DNA from: Microvirga sp. Mcv34
GTDB lineage: Bacteria; Pseudomonadota; Alphaproteobacteria; Rhizobiales; Beijerinckiaceae
Direction of reading: 5' to 3'
Assembly (NCBI RefSeq): GCF_024519725.1
Contig: NZ_JALJRK010000035.1
Span: 1 to 59,922 of the forward strand
DNA length: 59,922 bases
Shown: in pieces, positions 1 to 8,666 of the stretch
Layout of the letters: every line of letters begins with the position of its first letter
Position numbering within the stretch: position 1 is the stretch's first letter
Position numbers and translations under genes: made by a program
The notes under the pieces: generated by a model
What the model was told of the DNA's origin: nothing
The model's database searches: none
Seen by the model: the letters and a program-made list of their open reading frames with translations, nothing else

Positions 1-1
1 C

Positions 2-391
2 GACCGTCCGGCCAACCTGTTCGTGGCCGGCTTCATCGGCTCCCCGGCCATGAACTTCCTGAAAGGGCATCTGCAGGGCGGGCGCTTCGTGACCGCGAGC
101 GGCACCAGCCTGCCGGTGGCCAATGCCCCGGCCGCCTCGGACGGCCAGCCGATCATCTACGGCATCCGGCCTGAGCACTTCATCCTGGACGATTCGAACG
201 GGATGCCGGCGGAGGTGGCCGTGGTCGAGCCGACCGGCTCGGAGACGCAGGTCTTCGCCAAGTTCGGCGGCTCGGATGTGGTCGGCGTGTTCCGCGAGCG
301 CGTCAACGCCCAGCCCGGCCAGCAGATCCGCGTCACGCCCGATCCGCGCCTCGTTCACCTCTTCGACGAGCAGACCGGCAAGCGCCTCTGA
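2..391 (+). CDS. Sugar ABC transporter ATP-binding protein, C-terminal part (UgpC/MalK type)
   Basis: This is the 3' end of a gene that starts before the window; the frame is open from base 2 to the TGA at 389-391. The visible 129 residues begin with DRPANLFVAGFIGSPAMNFL, the hinge that in UgpC/MsmK/MalK-type ATPases follows the nucleotide-binding domain. The rest matches the regulatory TOBE/OB-fold extension (IYGIRPEHF, then VVEPTGSETQVFAKFGG). The Walker motifs lie outside the window. Such subunits energise binding-protein-dependent uptake of sugars or glycerol-3-phosphate, with two permeases and a periplasmic receptor, probably encoded upstream. A strong terminator follows directly, so this is the last gene of its operon. 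The exact sugar cannot be told from this fragment. Confidence 0.88.
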   Translation, partial: DRPANLFVAGFIGSPAMNFLKGHLQGGRFVTASGTSLPVANAPAASDGQPIIYGIRPEHFILDDSNGMPAEVAVVEPTGSETQVFAKFGGSDVVGVFRERVNAQPGQQIRVTPDPRLVHLFDEQTGKRL

Positions 392-408
392 ACCGAAAAC
401 CACGTGAC

Positions 409-439
409 GGCGGCCCGCCTTGTGCGAGGCCGCCTTTTT
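409..439 (+). terminator. Intrinsic terminator after the ABC ATPase gene
   Basis: Perfect 7-bp stem GGCGGCC (409-415) / GGCCGCC (428-434) followed by five T residues (435-439). It lies 18 bases after the stop codon and ends the transporter operon. Confidence 0.85.
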
Positions 440-549
440 CGTGAGACCGGCGATGCGGTCATGGCCGGGGTGAAGCGGCTGCCCTGGCTGGCCCGTGTCT
501 TTCGTTATATGCCCCGACCCGGTTGGATTCCGCAAAAGGGGAGGCGGTC

Positions 550-1650
550 ATGGACATCCTGGTGATCGGGGCCGGCGTCGTGGGGCTTGCCGTCGCGCGG
601 GCGCTCGGCCTTCGCGGCCATGGCGTGATCGTCGCCGAAGCGACTGGCGGCATCGGCAACGGCGTGTCCTCGCGCAACAGCGAGGTCATTCATGCCGGCA
701 TGTATTATCCCGCCGGTTCCCTGCGCGCGCGTCACTGCGTCGAGGGACGGCGGATGCTCTACGCCTTCTGCGAGAGCCACGGCGTGCCCCATGCGAGATG
801 CGGCAAGTTGATCGTCGCCACGAACGATCTCGAACAGGCCAAGATCGAGGGCATCTACGAGCAGGGGCTGGCGAACGGCGTCGAGGGTCTTGCCTACCTG
901 ACGGCCGATGAAGCGCAGGCGCTCGAGCCGAACCTCGTCTGTACGGGTGCCGTGCTGTCGCGGGAAACCGGCATCGTCGACAGCCATGCCCTCATGCTGG
1001 CGCTCCAGGGCGATCTCGAGAATGCGGGCGGCGTCATCGCCTTTCATGCTCCGGTGGAGCGCATCGCGCGCAACGGAACGGGATGGGACGTGCATGTGGG
1101 CGGATCCGAGCCGGCCAGCCTCACCGTCGATGCGGTGATCAACGCGGCGGGCCTCGGCGCGCAGGCGCTCGCCCGCGCGACGGAGGGCTATCCCGAGGAG
1201 CGCGTGCCACCACTGGTGCTGGCGAAGGGCAACTACTTCGGCTGTCTCGGGAAACCCGCCTTCTCGCGCCTGATCTATCCGGCTCCCGTGGATGGCGGTT
1301 TGGGCACGCACGTGACGCTGGATCTTGCCGGCCGCATGCGCTTCGGTCCCGACGTGGAATGGATCGACAGGGAGGAATACGAAGTCGATCCGCGCCGGGC
1401 CGAGAGCTTCTACGCCTCCATCCGCCGCTACTGGCCGGGCCTCCCCGACGGCGCCCTCGTGCCCGACTATTCCGGCATCCGCCCCAAGCTCACAGGCCCT
1501 GGCGAGAAGGCCGCCGATTTCATGATCGACGGCCCGGCCGAGCACGGCCTGCCGGGTCTCGTGCAGCTCTTCGGCATCGAGAGCCCGGGTCTGACCTCGT
1601 GCCTGTCGATCGCCGAGGACGTGGCGGAGAGGTTGGGCGCTTCGTCATAG
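550..1650 (+). CDS. FAD-dependent oxidoreductase, L-2-hydroxyglutarate oxidase-like
   Basis: A 366-residue flavoprotein of the DAO/L2HGDH-LhgO family. The N-terminus carries the Rossmann motif GAGVVG at residues 7-12, and NSEVIHAGMYYP at about 45-56 is the family signature seen in L-2-hydroxyglutarate dehydrogenases. The C-terminal LFGIESPGLTSCLSIA closes the FAD site. The likely reaction is oxidation of L-2-hydroxyglutarate or a related 2-hydroxyacid to the 2-oxoacid, passing electrons to the quinone pool or oxygen; this is family knowledge, not shown here. I chose ATG 550 over a TTG at 523 because an aggrgg-like site (GGGGAGGCGG) sits 4-13 bases before it. It stands alone between a terminator and the convergent nhaD. 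Confidence 0.82.
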   Translation: MDILVIGAGVVGLAVARALGLRGHGVIVAEATGGIGNGVSSRNSEVIHAGMYYPAGSLRARHCVEGRRMLYAFCESHGVPHARCGKLIVATNDLEQAKIEGIYEQGLANGVEGLAYLTADEAQALEPNLVCTGAVLSRETGIVDSHALMLALQGDLENAGGVIAFHAPVERIARNGTGWDVHVGGSEPASLTVDAVINAAGLGAQALARATEGYPEERVPPLVLAKGNYFGCLGKPAFSRLIYPAPVDGGLGTHVTLDLAGRMRFGPDVEWIDREEYEVDPRRAESFYASIRRYWPGLPDGALVPDYSGIRPKLTGPGEKAADFMIDGPAEHGLPGLVQLFGIESPGLTSCLSIAEDVAERLGASS

Positions 1651-1652
1651 GC

Positions 1653-1752
1653 GTCATCCCGGACGGCGTGAGCCGATCCGGGATCGTCAGAAGAACGAGG
1701 TGCTATTGTCGTCACGCGATCCCGGGTTCTGCTACGCAGCCCCGGGATGACG
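1653..1752. repeat. GTCAT-flanked palindromic repeat (type 2)
   Basis: About 100 bp between two convergent genes. It opens with GTCATCCCGGA and closes with CCGGGATGAC, and contains internal GATCCGGGATCG and CGATCCCGGG arms. The same plan recurs at 17489-17590. It probably folds on both strands and may end transcription of the two flanking genes. Confidence 0.7.
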
Positions 1753-1762
1753 GTGGGATGGC

Positions 1763-3169
1763 TCACCCCCTGAAGAACAGCAGCGTCACGAGCAGGAAGG
1801 TCGGGATCAGGATCGCGCCCGACCAGAGCAGGTAGCCGAAGAAGCTCGGCATCTTCACGCCGCCTTCGCGGGCAATCGCGTAGACCATGAAGTTGGGCGC
1901 GTTGCCGATATAGGAGTTGGCGCCCATGAACACGGCGCCGGCCGAGATGGCGCTCAGCGTCAACGCCCCGGCGGTCATCAGCTTCTGCGGATCACCGCCG
2001 GCGAGCTCGAAGAACACCAGATAGGTCGGTGCGTTGTCGAGGAACGACGAGAGCCCGCCCGTGAGCCAGAAATAGGCCGCGTTGTTGGCGCTGCCATCCG
2101 GGTTGGTCACGAGGGCGACGAGGGGCGCGAAGGCGCCGTCCGCGCCGGCCTTCAGCATGGCGAGCACCGGAATGATCGCGATGAAGATGCCGGCGAAGAG
2201 TTTCGCCACTTCCTTGATCGGCCCCCAGGAGAAGCCGTTCTCGATGCGGTTGGCCTTCGGCGTCGTCTTGAGGGAGACGATCGTGACCACGATCATGATC
2301 AGGTCGCGCAGGGCGTTGGCGAGCTCGATCTCCGCGCCGAGCAGGGTCACCCGGCCGAGATCGACGGTGGCGCTCATGAGGATGGCCGCGATGATGATGA
2401 AGATCAGCAGGAAGTTCATCCCGCCCGTGACGCGCACCGGGTTGTCGGGCGTCGGATCGGGACGGACGCGGCCCTCCTTCTTGTAGATCGCCAGATCGAT
2501 CGCGAAGAAGAGGACGAGCAGGAGAAGGCTGGCGAACAGCGTTTCCGGAAACAGGTGCGTGGTGGTCCAGAAGAACTCGACGCCGCGCAGGAAGCCTAGG
2601 AAGAGCGGCGGGTCACCGAGCGGCGTGAGCGAGCCGCCGATGTTCGACACCAGGAAGATGAAGAACACGATCACATGGACGTTGTGCATCCGGTCGTCGT
2701 TGGCGCGCATGATCGGTCGGATCATCACCATGGAGGCGCCCGTCGTGCCGATGAAGCTCGCGAGGATCGTGCCGATCCCCAGGAGGATCGTGTTGGTGCC
2801 TGGCGCGCCATGGATGTTGCCGCGCACGAGGATGCCGCCCGCCACGGTGAACAGCGCCAGCAGCAGCAGGATGAACGGGATGTATTCCAGGAAGGCCGTG
2901 TGGGCGAGGGCGTGGATCGCCGTCACCGGGCCGAAGGCGAGCGCCATCGGGACCAGCACCAGCAGGCCCCAGGCCGCCGCGATCTTGCCCTGGTGATGCT
3001 CCCAGACATGCGGGGCCAGCAGGGGGAACAGGGCGATGGAGAGAAGAATTCCCGCGAAGGGCAGGGCCCAGGCGAAGCCGAGGCTCGCCCCGTCGAATTC
3101 CGCCGCGAAGGCTGCCTGAGGCAGCAGGATCAGCGCGGCGGCCGGCGCCAAGCTCGAGAGGCGAAGCAT
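1763..3169 (-). CDS. nhaD: Sodium:proton antiporter, NhaD family
   Basis: A 468-residue polytopic inner-membrane protein of the ArsB/NhaD (ion transporter) superfamily. After an N-terminal hydrophobic segment that looks like a signal peptide (ending QAAFAAEF) there are about a dozen membrane spans. Family-typical loops are GGSLTPLGDPPLFLGFL and SSFLDNAPTYLVFFELAGG; the latter contains the conserved S-x-L-DNAPTY stretch of NhaD/UIT proteins. The length fits bacterial NhaD. It exchanges cytoplasmic Na+ (or Li+) for protons in pH and salt homeostasis. I placed the start at ATG 3169 because the family length and hydrophobic N-terminus begin there. A longer reading to 3364 adds an arginine-rich non-family extension. 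Confidence 0.88.
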   Translation of the reverse strand: MLRLSSLAPAAALILLPQAAFAAEFDGASLGFAWALPFAGILLSIALFPLLAPHVWEHHQGKIAAAWGLLVLVPMALAFGPVTAIHALAHTAFLEYIPFILLLLALFTVAGGILVRGNIHGAPGTNTILLGIGTILASFIGTTGASMVMIRPIMRANDDRMHNVHVIVFFIFLVSNIGGSLTPLGDPPLFLGFLRGVEFFWTTTHLFPETLFASLLLLVLFFAIDLAIYKKEGRVRPDPTPDNPVRVTGGMNFLLIFIIIAAILMSATVDLGRVTLLGAEIELANALRDLIMIVVTIVSLKTTPKANRIENGFSWGPIKEVAKLFAGIFIAIIPVLAMLKAGADGAFAPLVALVTNPDGSANNAAYFWLTGGLSSFLDNAPTYLVFFELAGGDPQKLMTAGALTLSAISAGAVFMGANSYIGNAPNFMVYAIAREGGVKMPSFFGYLLWSGAILIPTFLLVTLLFFRG

Positions 3170-3425
3170 GTTGTCGAGATCCCCATGCCGGCCCGGCCGG
3201 CTTTTTATCGAATGATTGCGAATGCTTTTATGGGAATCACCATGGTGCCGCAACGCCCCGCGCACCAGAGGGTGCGCTCGTCCAGGACGAGGCATCGGAG
3301 AGATCCCGAAAGGGCAAGTCCACTTTTGGGCCGGATGCCGTGCCGTTAACCGGCTATTCACCATAAGTCAAAGATAGTACAACATCATTACAGGGGTCAC
3401 TGGGGTAAGGGGTTGCCGTCAAACC

Positions 3426-4214
3426 ATGTGCCGCTTTCTCGCCTATAAGGGGGAGCCGATCTTCCTCGACGAGCTCGTCTGCGCCCCGGCCCATTCGCTG
3501 GTTCATCAGTCGCTGCACGCGGTGGAGGCCAAGACCGAAACGAACGGGGACGGCTTCGGCATCGGCTGGTACGGGGAGCGGAGCGAGCCGGGCACCTACC
3601 GGGAGGTCCGCCCGGCCTGGTCCGACGAGAACCTGAGAAGCCTGTGCGAGCAGGTGCGCTCGAAGCTCTTCTTCGCCCATGTGCGCGCCTCGACCGGCAC
3701 CTCGACCACTCGGGCGAATTGCCATCCCTTCGCGCATGGCCGCTATCTCTTCATGCATAACGGCCAGATCGGCGGCTATGGACGCATCAAGCGGCGGCTG
3801 GAAGCCCTGATCCCGGACGAGCTCTACGACCGACGCCTCGGCACCACGGATTCGGAGGCGATCTTCCTCCTCGCCCTTGCCAACGGGTTGCCCGAAGAGC
3901 CCGTGACCGCCATGGCCAGGACCCTCAAGCAGGTGCGCGGCCTGATGGACCAGGCGGGCATCGAAGAGGCATTGCGCTTCACCGCCGCCTTCACGGATGG
4001 CGAGAACCTGTGGGCCTATCGCTGGGCCTGCGATGCCAAGCCGCCGACCCTCTATTTCCGTGAGGTCGACGGCAACCTGCTCGTGGTCTCCGAACCCATC
4101 GACGACAAGACCCGGGGCTGGCGCGAGGTGCCGAAGGGCTGCAGCCTCGTCGCCCGGGCCGGCAGCGTCACGGTCGAATGCCTGAACCAGGCCATGGGAC
4201 GGCTGGCCGCGTGA
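3426..4214 (+). CDS. Class II glutamine amidotransferase, YafJ-like
   Basis: A 262-residue N-terminal-nucleophile amidotransferase. Met1 is followed by Cys2, the expected catalytic nucleophile once Met is removed (MCRFLAYKG). GDGFGIGWYG (41-50), FFAHVRASTGT (about 81-91) and MHNGQIGGYG (about 111-120) match the glutamine-binding loops of the YafJ/EgtC group. No second synthetase domain is present, as in YafJ, so the acceptor is unknown. In EgtC relatives the family hydrolyses gamma-glutamyl compounds. Neighbours give no ergothioneine genes, so I leave the substrate open. The gene is divergent from nhaD. Confidence 0.85.
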   Translation: MCRFLAYKGEPIFLDELVCAPAHSLVHQSLHAVEAKTETNGDGFGIGWYGERSEPGTYREVRPAWSDENLRSLCEQVRSKLFFAHVRASTGTSTTRANCHPFAHGRYLFMHNGQIGGYGRIKRRLEALIPDELYDRRLGTTDSEAIFLLALANGLPEEPVTAMARTLKQVRGLMDQAGIEEALRFTAAFTDGENLWAYRWACDAKPPTLYFREVDGNLLVVSEPIDDKTRGWREVPKGCSLVARAGSVTVECLNQAMGRLAA

Positions 4215-4227
4215 GGGCGGTCCCTCC

Positions 4228-4509
4228 TCAATTCAGGCTGTCCGTCGGCCGCGCGATCAGGGACATCAGGGCGCCCTTCAGCGCCTCCATCTGAAGCTCC
4301 GTCTCGGTCCGGGATGAGCCGTCGTCCGGGCTGGCCTGGGCCCTGAGGCGGGCATTCTCCGTGGCGAGCCGGTCGTTCTCGGCCATGAGGATCGCGATCT
4401 TCTCCTCGGCGATGCGAAGGCGGGCCTGAATCTCGTTCCGCTCCTGCTCGCGCAGCTGCGCGCGGTCGCGCCAGAGACGGATCGCAACGCCCTCGTTGTC
4501 GTCGTTCAT
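4228..4509 (-). CDS. Small coiled-coil protein of unknown function
   Basis: A 93-residue cytoplasmic protein. Residues about 10-60 form a heptad-rich charged helix (WRDRAQLREQERNEIQARL, then IAILMAENDRLATENARL), predicted coiled coil, followed by an acidic linker and a short amphipathic helix. There is no signal peptide or membrane span. The start is ATG 4509, preceded by AGGAG with good spacing. It is convergent with the amidotransferase and lies downstream of the GST gene on the same strand, about 90 bases away. I do not recognise the family; it resembles a small scaffold or SlyX-like protein only in general shape. Confidence 0.7.
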   Translation of the reverse strand: MNDDNEGVAIRLWRDRAQLREQERNEIQARLRIAEEKIAILMAENDRLATENARLRAQASPDDGSSRTETELQMEALKGALMSLIARPTDSLN

Positions 4510-4600
4510 GGTCTGCTCCTGGTCTCCCGCTAAAATTGGGGCGCAGCGTGGAGGAATTGAGGCACTGCGCCATCCAGTCCTGTCGACCCTTAAAAAGGAT

Positions 4601-5311
4601 TTAACCGTCGAGCTCGGGATAGTGGCGAAAGATCCCATCCTCGTTGAAGGGGATGCGCCGGGGACTGTCGAGATAGGCTTTGATCCGCGGTCGTTGCGCG
4701 ACGGCGCCGTGCAGGGCGGCCACGCGCGGGGTCTCCTCCAGAGCCCGCCGCGTGGCCTTGGGGAAGGCATAGGCCAGCCCTTCCACGACCTGGAACAGGG
4801 AGAGGTCCACATAGGTCAGGGTGCGGCCGACGAGATGCGCATCGCCGTCGGGGTTGCGGGCGAGGATCGTCTCGAACCAGGTCAGGAACTTCGGGATCCG
4901 GCTTTCGCGGAATTCTTTGGCCCGCCGGAGCGCCTCGTCCTTCTGGTCCTCGTAATAGAGCCCGACGCCGACGGGATGGTGGGTGTCGTGCGCCTCGGCG
5001 ACGACATCCGCCAGGGTGAGCTGGATCTGGTGCGTCCAGAGCCCCCCGGCCGGATCCTTGGGGGCAAGTCCATGCCGCGCCCCGAGATAGAGCAGGATGG
5101 CGGCGCTCTGCCCGATGATCGTCTCGCCGTCCTTGAGAAAAGGCGGGGCGAAGGGCGGGCGCTCCGCATCGTCCATCATCCGCATCATCGCGGCGAGGCC
5201 CTCCGGGTCCCGGGCCACGTCGACATATTCGGCCCCGGCCTCTTCCAAAGCGAGCCTGACGAATTCCCCACGCCCCTGGATGCTCGGCCAATAATAGAGT
5301 TCGTAGGACAT
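4601..5311 (-). CDS. Glutathione S-transferase family protein
   Basis: A 236-residue cytosolic GST. The N-terminal thioredoxin-like fold starts SYELYYWPSIQGRGEFVRLA; the Tyr near residue 6-7 is the likely thiolate-stabilising residue, as in sigma-like GSTs. PPFLKDGETIIGQSAAILLYL contains the cis-Pro and the Q-S pair that binds the glutathione gamma-glutamyl group. The all-helical C-terminal domain follows (LTYVDLSLFQVVEGL). It would conjugate glutathione to electrophiles or act as a glutathione-dependent reductase or isomerase. ATG 5311 was chosen because GAGGATCAGC precedes it and family homology begins there. No operon partner fixes the substrate. Confidence 0.88.
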   Translation of the reverse strand: MSYELYYWPSIQGRGEFVRLALEEAGAEYVDVARDPEGLAAMMRMMDDAERPPFAPPFLKDGETIIGQSAAILLYLGARHGLAPKDPAGGLWTHQIQLTLADVVAEAHDTHHPVGVGLYYEDQKDEALRRAKEFRESRIPKFLTWFETILARNPDGDAHLVGRTLTYVDLSLFQVVEGLAYAFPKATRRALEETPRVAALHGAVAQRPRIKAYLDSPRRIPFNEDGIFRHYPELDG

Positions 5312-5416
5312 GCTGATCCTCCCGTGGTGCTTCGACACCAAGGATGATGGGGTTAGATGGGTTCCGCGCGCGGCGTCCCGCCGGGCATGGGAGAAGCGCC
5401 CATACGTCCGCTGAGA

Positions 5417-5450
5417 CAAAAAAGGGCGCCCTGCGGAACAGGGCGCCCTT
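5417..5450 (-). terminator. Intrinsic terminator of the RTX gene
   Basis: On the minus strand a 12-bp perfect stem AAGGGCGCCCTG / CAGGGCGCCCTT with a 5-base loop is followed by a run of T. It lies 39 bases beyond the stop codon of the RTX protein gene. Confidence 0.85.
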
Positions 5451-5488
5451 GCGTGGTGAGCCGGCCTGAGAAACAGGCTGAATCCAGT

Positions 5489-7996
5489 TTAGATGACGAA
5501 GAAGTCCTTGTGGGTCATCTTCAGGCTCTTGGAGAGCGTGGCGATCTTGACCTGCGCCGCGCTGCCATTGCCGTCGGCGTCGTAGTACAGAACGCCCTTC
5601 TTGCTGTCGTAGATGATCCGGTCGTCCTTGTCGTGCGCCTTGGCGCCCTTGTAGAAGTGCTTGCTCGCCATCTGCTTCGGCTTCGTGAGCGTGCCGCCGG
5701 GCGTGACCTTGAAGTACTTGTTCTCCAGGTAGATCGAGTCGTCGGCAACGTTGAAATCCGTGATCCTGTCGAGATTGGCCTTCTCGGTCTTCTTCGTCAC
5801 CGGCGTGTCGAACACGAAGATGTCGCGGCCCGAACCGCCCGTGAGGACGTCATTGCCGAGACCGCCGTGGATGCGGTCGTTGCCCGCTCCGCCGTCCAGG
5901 ATGTCGTGGCCCTTGCCGCCATAGAGGATGTTGGCGCCGTCGTTGCCGGTGAACGTGTTGTTCCCGTCATTGCCCGTCAGCGTGATGTCGACGGCGCCGA
6001 CGCCCGTGATGTTCTCGATGGCGCCGAGGCGCGCGATGTCATAGCTCACGGCGAGATAGACGGTGTCGACACCGGCCCCGTCGACGATCTGGTCGTTGGC
6101 GTCATCGATATAGTAGACGTCGTTGCCCGCGCCGCCGTTCATCACGTCGGCTCCGGCTCCGCCATTGATCACGTCGTCGCCGTCGCCACCATTGAGGTTG
6201 TCGTTGCCGTCGCCGCCGCTGAGGTTGTCGTTGCCCGCGCCGCCGGCGATCACGTCGGCTCCGGTTCCCCCGTCCAGCACGTCGTTGCCGTCACCGCCAT
6301 CGAGGCTGTCGTCGCCGCCTGCCCCGCGCAGGATGTCATTGCCGCCGCCCCCGACGAGAGTATTGTTGGCCTCATTGCCAATAAGAGTGTTGTTCAGATC
6401 GTTGCCCGTCAGCGTGATGGCATCGGATCCAAGGGCGGTCATGTTCTCGACGAAAGCCTCGAGGGCATGGCTGACATAGGTGTAGACCAGGTCGATGCCG
6501 CCATCGGCCGCGCCGCTTTCCTGGATGGAATCGGCGCTGTTGTCGAGGACGTAAGTATCGTTGCCCGCGCCGCCGATCAGAACGTCCGCACCGGCGCCAC
6601 CGTCAAGGTAGTCGTCACCGTCGCCGCTCTGGAAGACGTTCGCGGCGGCATTGCCGACGAGGGTGTCTGCAAAGTGCGAGCCGATGATGTTCTCGAAGTT
6701 CTTGTAGGTGTCGCCCTCAGCGATGCCGGCTGTCCCACGCTCTTCCCCGAGGTTGACGCCCACGCCGTTGCCGGCTGCCTGGAAGGTCAGGGTGTCGATG
6801 CCGTCGCTGCCGTCGAGGATGTCGCCGGCGTGCTCGGACGGAGCATAGATGTCGTTCTTAGAGGTGCCGGTGACGGAAACTTTGTCCGCGCGTGCATCGA
6901 CGATCTTCGTGACGATGCCGCCTATGCCGTAAGTCGGATAGGACCGATCATGCCATGAAACAGCCAAGCGGCCGTCCGCCATCTCGAAGATCGATGGAGT
7001 GATCTGCTCGCCTGCCTGGGCGGTGAGATTGATCGCAGGACCCGCCTGCCCGTTTGCATCGACGACCTTGACCCAGACGTCGTGAAGAGTTGCGCTGCCG
7101 GGTGCTACATAGGCGACCGCATATCCGCCGCCCTTGAGGGCCGTGATGCTCAGTTTGTCGCCCGTGCTCGGCTGCCCGCCAGTCGAGATCGAAGTCGTTC
7201 CAAGCGAGGTCAGCGTTCCATCTGCTGCGATGCGATATCGCTCTGCAGAAATCGTGCCGGTTCCGATATCCGTATCGTGCACGACGACAAAATCGCCAGA
7301 AGGCTGGCCATCGGCCCCTTTGAGAGCGACGACTTTTGTCTCAATTGAATCGTCTCCTGTAACGACCGGCGTACCTACGGACTCTCCATCGACGATGACA
7401 AAGGTTCGCTTTGCGGTCAAAAGATAGGAAACCAGATATTTCGTTCCACCAAGCCACGTCACATCAGGTCTGCTGGCACTTCCAACAACAATAGGAGCTA
7501 CGGTTCTTATCTCCGTCCCGTTGCTGTCAAACACAGACAGACGAATATCGTTCGATGCACCTGCCCTTGCTGTATAGGCAATCGCCCAACCATGATTCCC
7601 GCTGGCCGTAATCTGTGCACCGTCAGACAGTGCATTTAGGGCGATGGTGGAGGCGCCACCATTCATCGGGCTGCCATCGAAATTGAATTTCTGCATGCGG
7701 AGTGTGCGTCCCGTTCCGCTTTCAGCTCCTTCAGTCCAGGTGACGACGAAGGCCCCATCTTCCGCGTAGCTGAGGACGTCTGAAAATTGTTGCCCGATGC
7801 TCGAACCTTCAACGAAGCTCTTCCCGCCAACCTTGGCGCCGGTGCCGTCGTAAAGCTGGAATGCGATCTTCTGGTTCTCGCGCCACGTCACCACATAGCC
7901 GCCATTCGGCAGCATGGTGAGCGAGTCTCTGTCCGCATTGCCGTCTAGCGTGACGGCATCCATGGGGCTCCAGATCTTGGGCGTAACGACGGCCAT
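5489..7996 (-). CDS. Secreted RTX calcium-binding repeat protein
   Basis: An 835-residue acidic protein with three parts. Residues 1 to about 400 carry six or so repeats built on G-x-x-V-x-W (GGYVVTWRENQKIAFQLYD, GAFVVTW, GHGWAIAYT-like), suggesting a beta-propeller or adhesin-like domain. Residues about 450-720 hold many nonapeptides GGxGxDxLx (GGAGNDTYVL, GGDGDDVINGGAGADVM), the calcium-binding parallel beta-roll. The last 100 residues (FDTPVTKKTEKANLDRITDF, ending DFFVI) match the C-terminal non-cleaved signal for type I secretion. There is no N-terminal signal peptide, as expected. Start ATG 7996 has AGGAG upstream. No type I exporter genes are nearby, so it must use one encoded elsewhere. 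Function may be surface adhesion or biofilm; no catalytic motif was found. Confidence 0.88.
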   Translation of the reverse strand: MAVVTPKIWSPMDAVTLDGNADRDSLTMLPNGGYVVTWRENQKIAFQLYDGTGAKVGGKSFVEGSSIGQQFSDVLSYAEDGAFVVTWTEGAESGTGRTLRMQKFNFDGSPMNGGASTIALNALSDGAQITASGNHGWAIAYTARAGASNDIRLSVFDSNGTEIRTVAPIVVGSASRPDVTWLGGTKYLVSYLLTAKRTFVIVDGESVGTPVVTGDDSIETKVVALKGADGQPSGDFVVVHDTDIGTGTISAERYRIAADGTLTSLGTTSISTGGQPSTGDKLSITALKGGGYAVAYVAPGSATLHDVWVKVVDANGQAGPAINLTAQAGEQITPSIFEMADGRLAVSWHDRSYPTYGIGGIVTKIVDARADKVSVTGTSKNDIYAPSEHAGDILDGSDGIDTLTFQAAGNGVGVNLGEERGTAGIAEGDTYKNFENIIGSHFADTLVGNAAANVFQSGDGDDYLDGGAGADVLIGGAGNDTYVLDNSADSIQESGAADGGIDLVYTYVSHALEAFVENMTALGSDAITLTGNDLNNTLIGNEANNTLVGGGGNDILRGAGGDDSLDGGDGNDVLDGGTGADVIAGGAGNDNLSGGDGNDNLNGGDGDDVINGGAGADVMNGGAGNDVYYIDDANDQIVDGAGVDTVYLAVSYDIARLGAIENITGVGAVDITLTGNDGNNTFTGNDGANILYGGKGHDILDGGAGNDRIHGGLGNDVLTGGSGRDIFVFDTPVTKKTEKANLDRITDFNVADDSIYLENKYFKVTPGGTLTKPKQMASKHFYKGAKAHDKDDRIIYDSKKGVLYYDADGNGSAAQVKIATLSKSLKMTHKDFFVI

Positions 7997-8473
7997 TGTG
8001 TATTCTCCTGAAAGGCGCATGCGCCGAATGATGAGAGATGATGTGCTCCGCCGAGCCTGGACTCGTCGGTGGCTACAGGCGTGGAGAACCCGGCCTTGGC
8101 CGGATCCGATGAAAGCGAGATGAGCTTTGCCCTGTCGTGTCTTGGTTCAGACGCCGCTCTCTCGACCGGCAGCCTTTCAGGCTGTCGATTCACCGGAGCG
8201 AGTTACGTAACGCTATATGGGCGCGGATTCCCGCTCGCAACTCTCCGTTCGGAGAGGTGCGACTGTCTGAGAAGGGGCGGCTCAGTACAAAATCGGTCTG
8301 AAATTTCGCTAAGTGATTGCCTCTGCATCGAAAAAGCTGTTGTCTGAGGCGAGGAGCAGAGTCATCGAAACCGAGCTTGGCTGTGCGCTGAGGCACATTT
8401 CCGTGCCCTCGCGCCTGACCTCTTTCGTCATGGCCGGCCTTGTGCATGCCAAGAGAGGGGGATCACGCTCTCA
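7997..8473. other. Gene-free upstream region of the RTX gene
   Basis: I see no credible coding region here on either strand. The part next to the RTX start carries its ribosome-binding site and presumably its promoter. The stretch 8190-8350 is comparatively AT-rich. Beyond that nothing specific could be recognised. Confidence 0.5.
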
Positions 8474-8514
8474 CGTCATCACCTCCCCGGACTTGATCCG
8501 GGGACGGCCATCCC
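8474..8514. repeat. Partial GTCAT palindromic repeat (type 1)
   Basis: Carries CGTCATCACCTCCCCGGACT, then GATCCGGGGACGGCC, matching half of the full-length 110-bp elements at 9409-9515 and 24099-24208. The stem is CCCCGGACTTGATCCGGGG. Confidence 0.65.
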
Positions 8515-8631
8515 CGTCTTGGCCACGGTGAGATCCCGAAGACGTGGGTGGCCGCAACGAGCGCGGCCATGACGGCGCGGGAAAGATCGGCGCGGGAATG
8601 ATCGGCGCAGCGTTATGTTCTTACTTTGTTC

Positions 8632-8660
8632 TTGACAGCGGCTGCAAGCTTGGCTATATC
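8632..8660 (+). promoter_or_regulatory. Strong sigma-70-type promoter with no gene behind it
   Basis: TTGACA at 8632-8637, a 17-base spacer, then TATATC at 8655-8660. The -35 is perfect consensus and the -10 differs by one or two bases, better than any other promoter I could see in the window. No open reading frame follows on the same strand; a structured boxA-bearing sequence does. Confidence 0.65.
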
Positions 8661-8666
8661 GTTCCC

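Noticed and set aside
5357..6958. A 533-codon plus-strand frame opposite the RTX repeats
   Set aside because: It is an artefact of the repeated GGxGxD codons. The Val/Asp/Ala-rich product mirrors the repeat and has no start signal.
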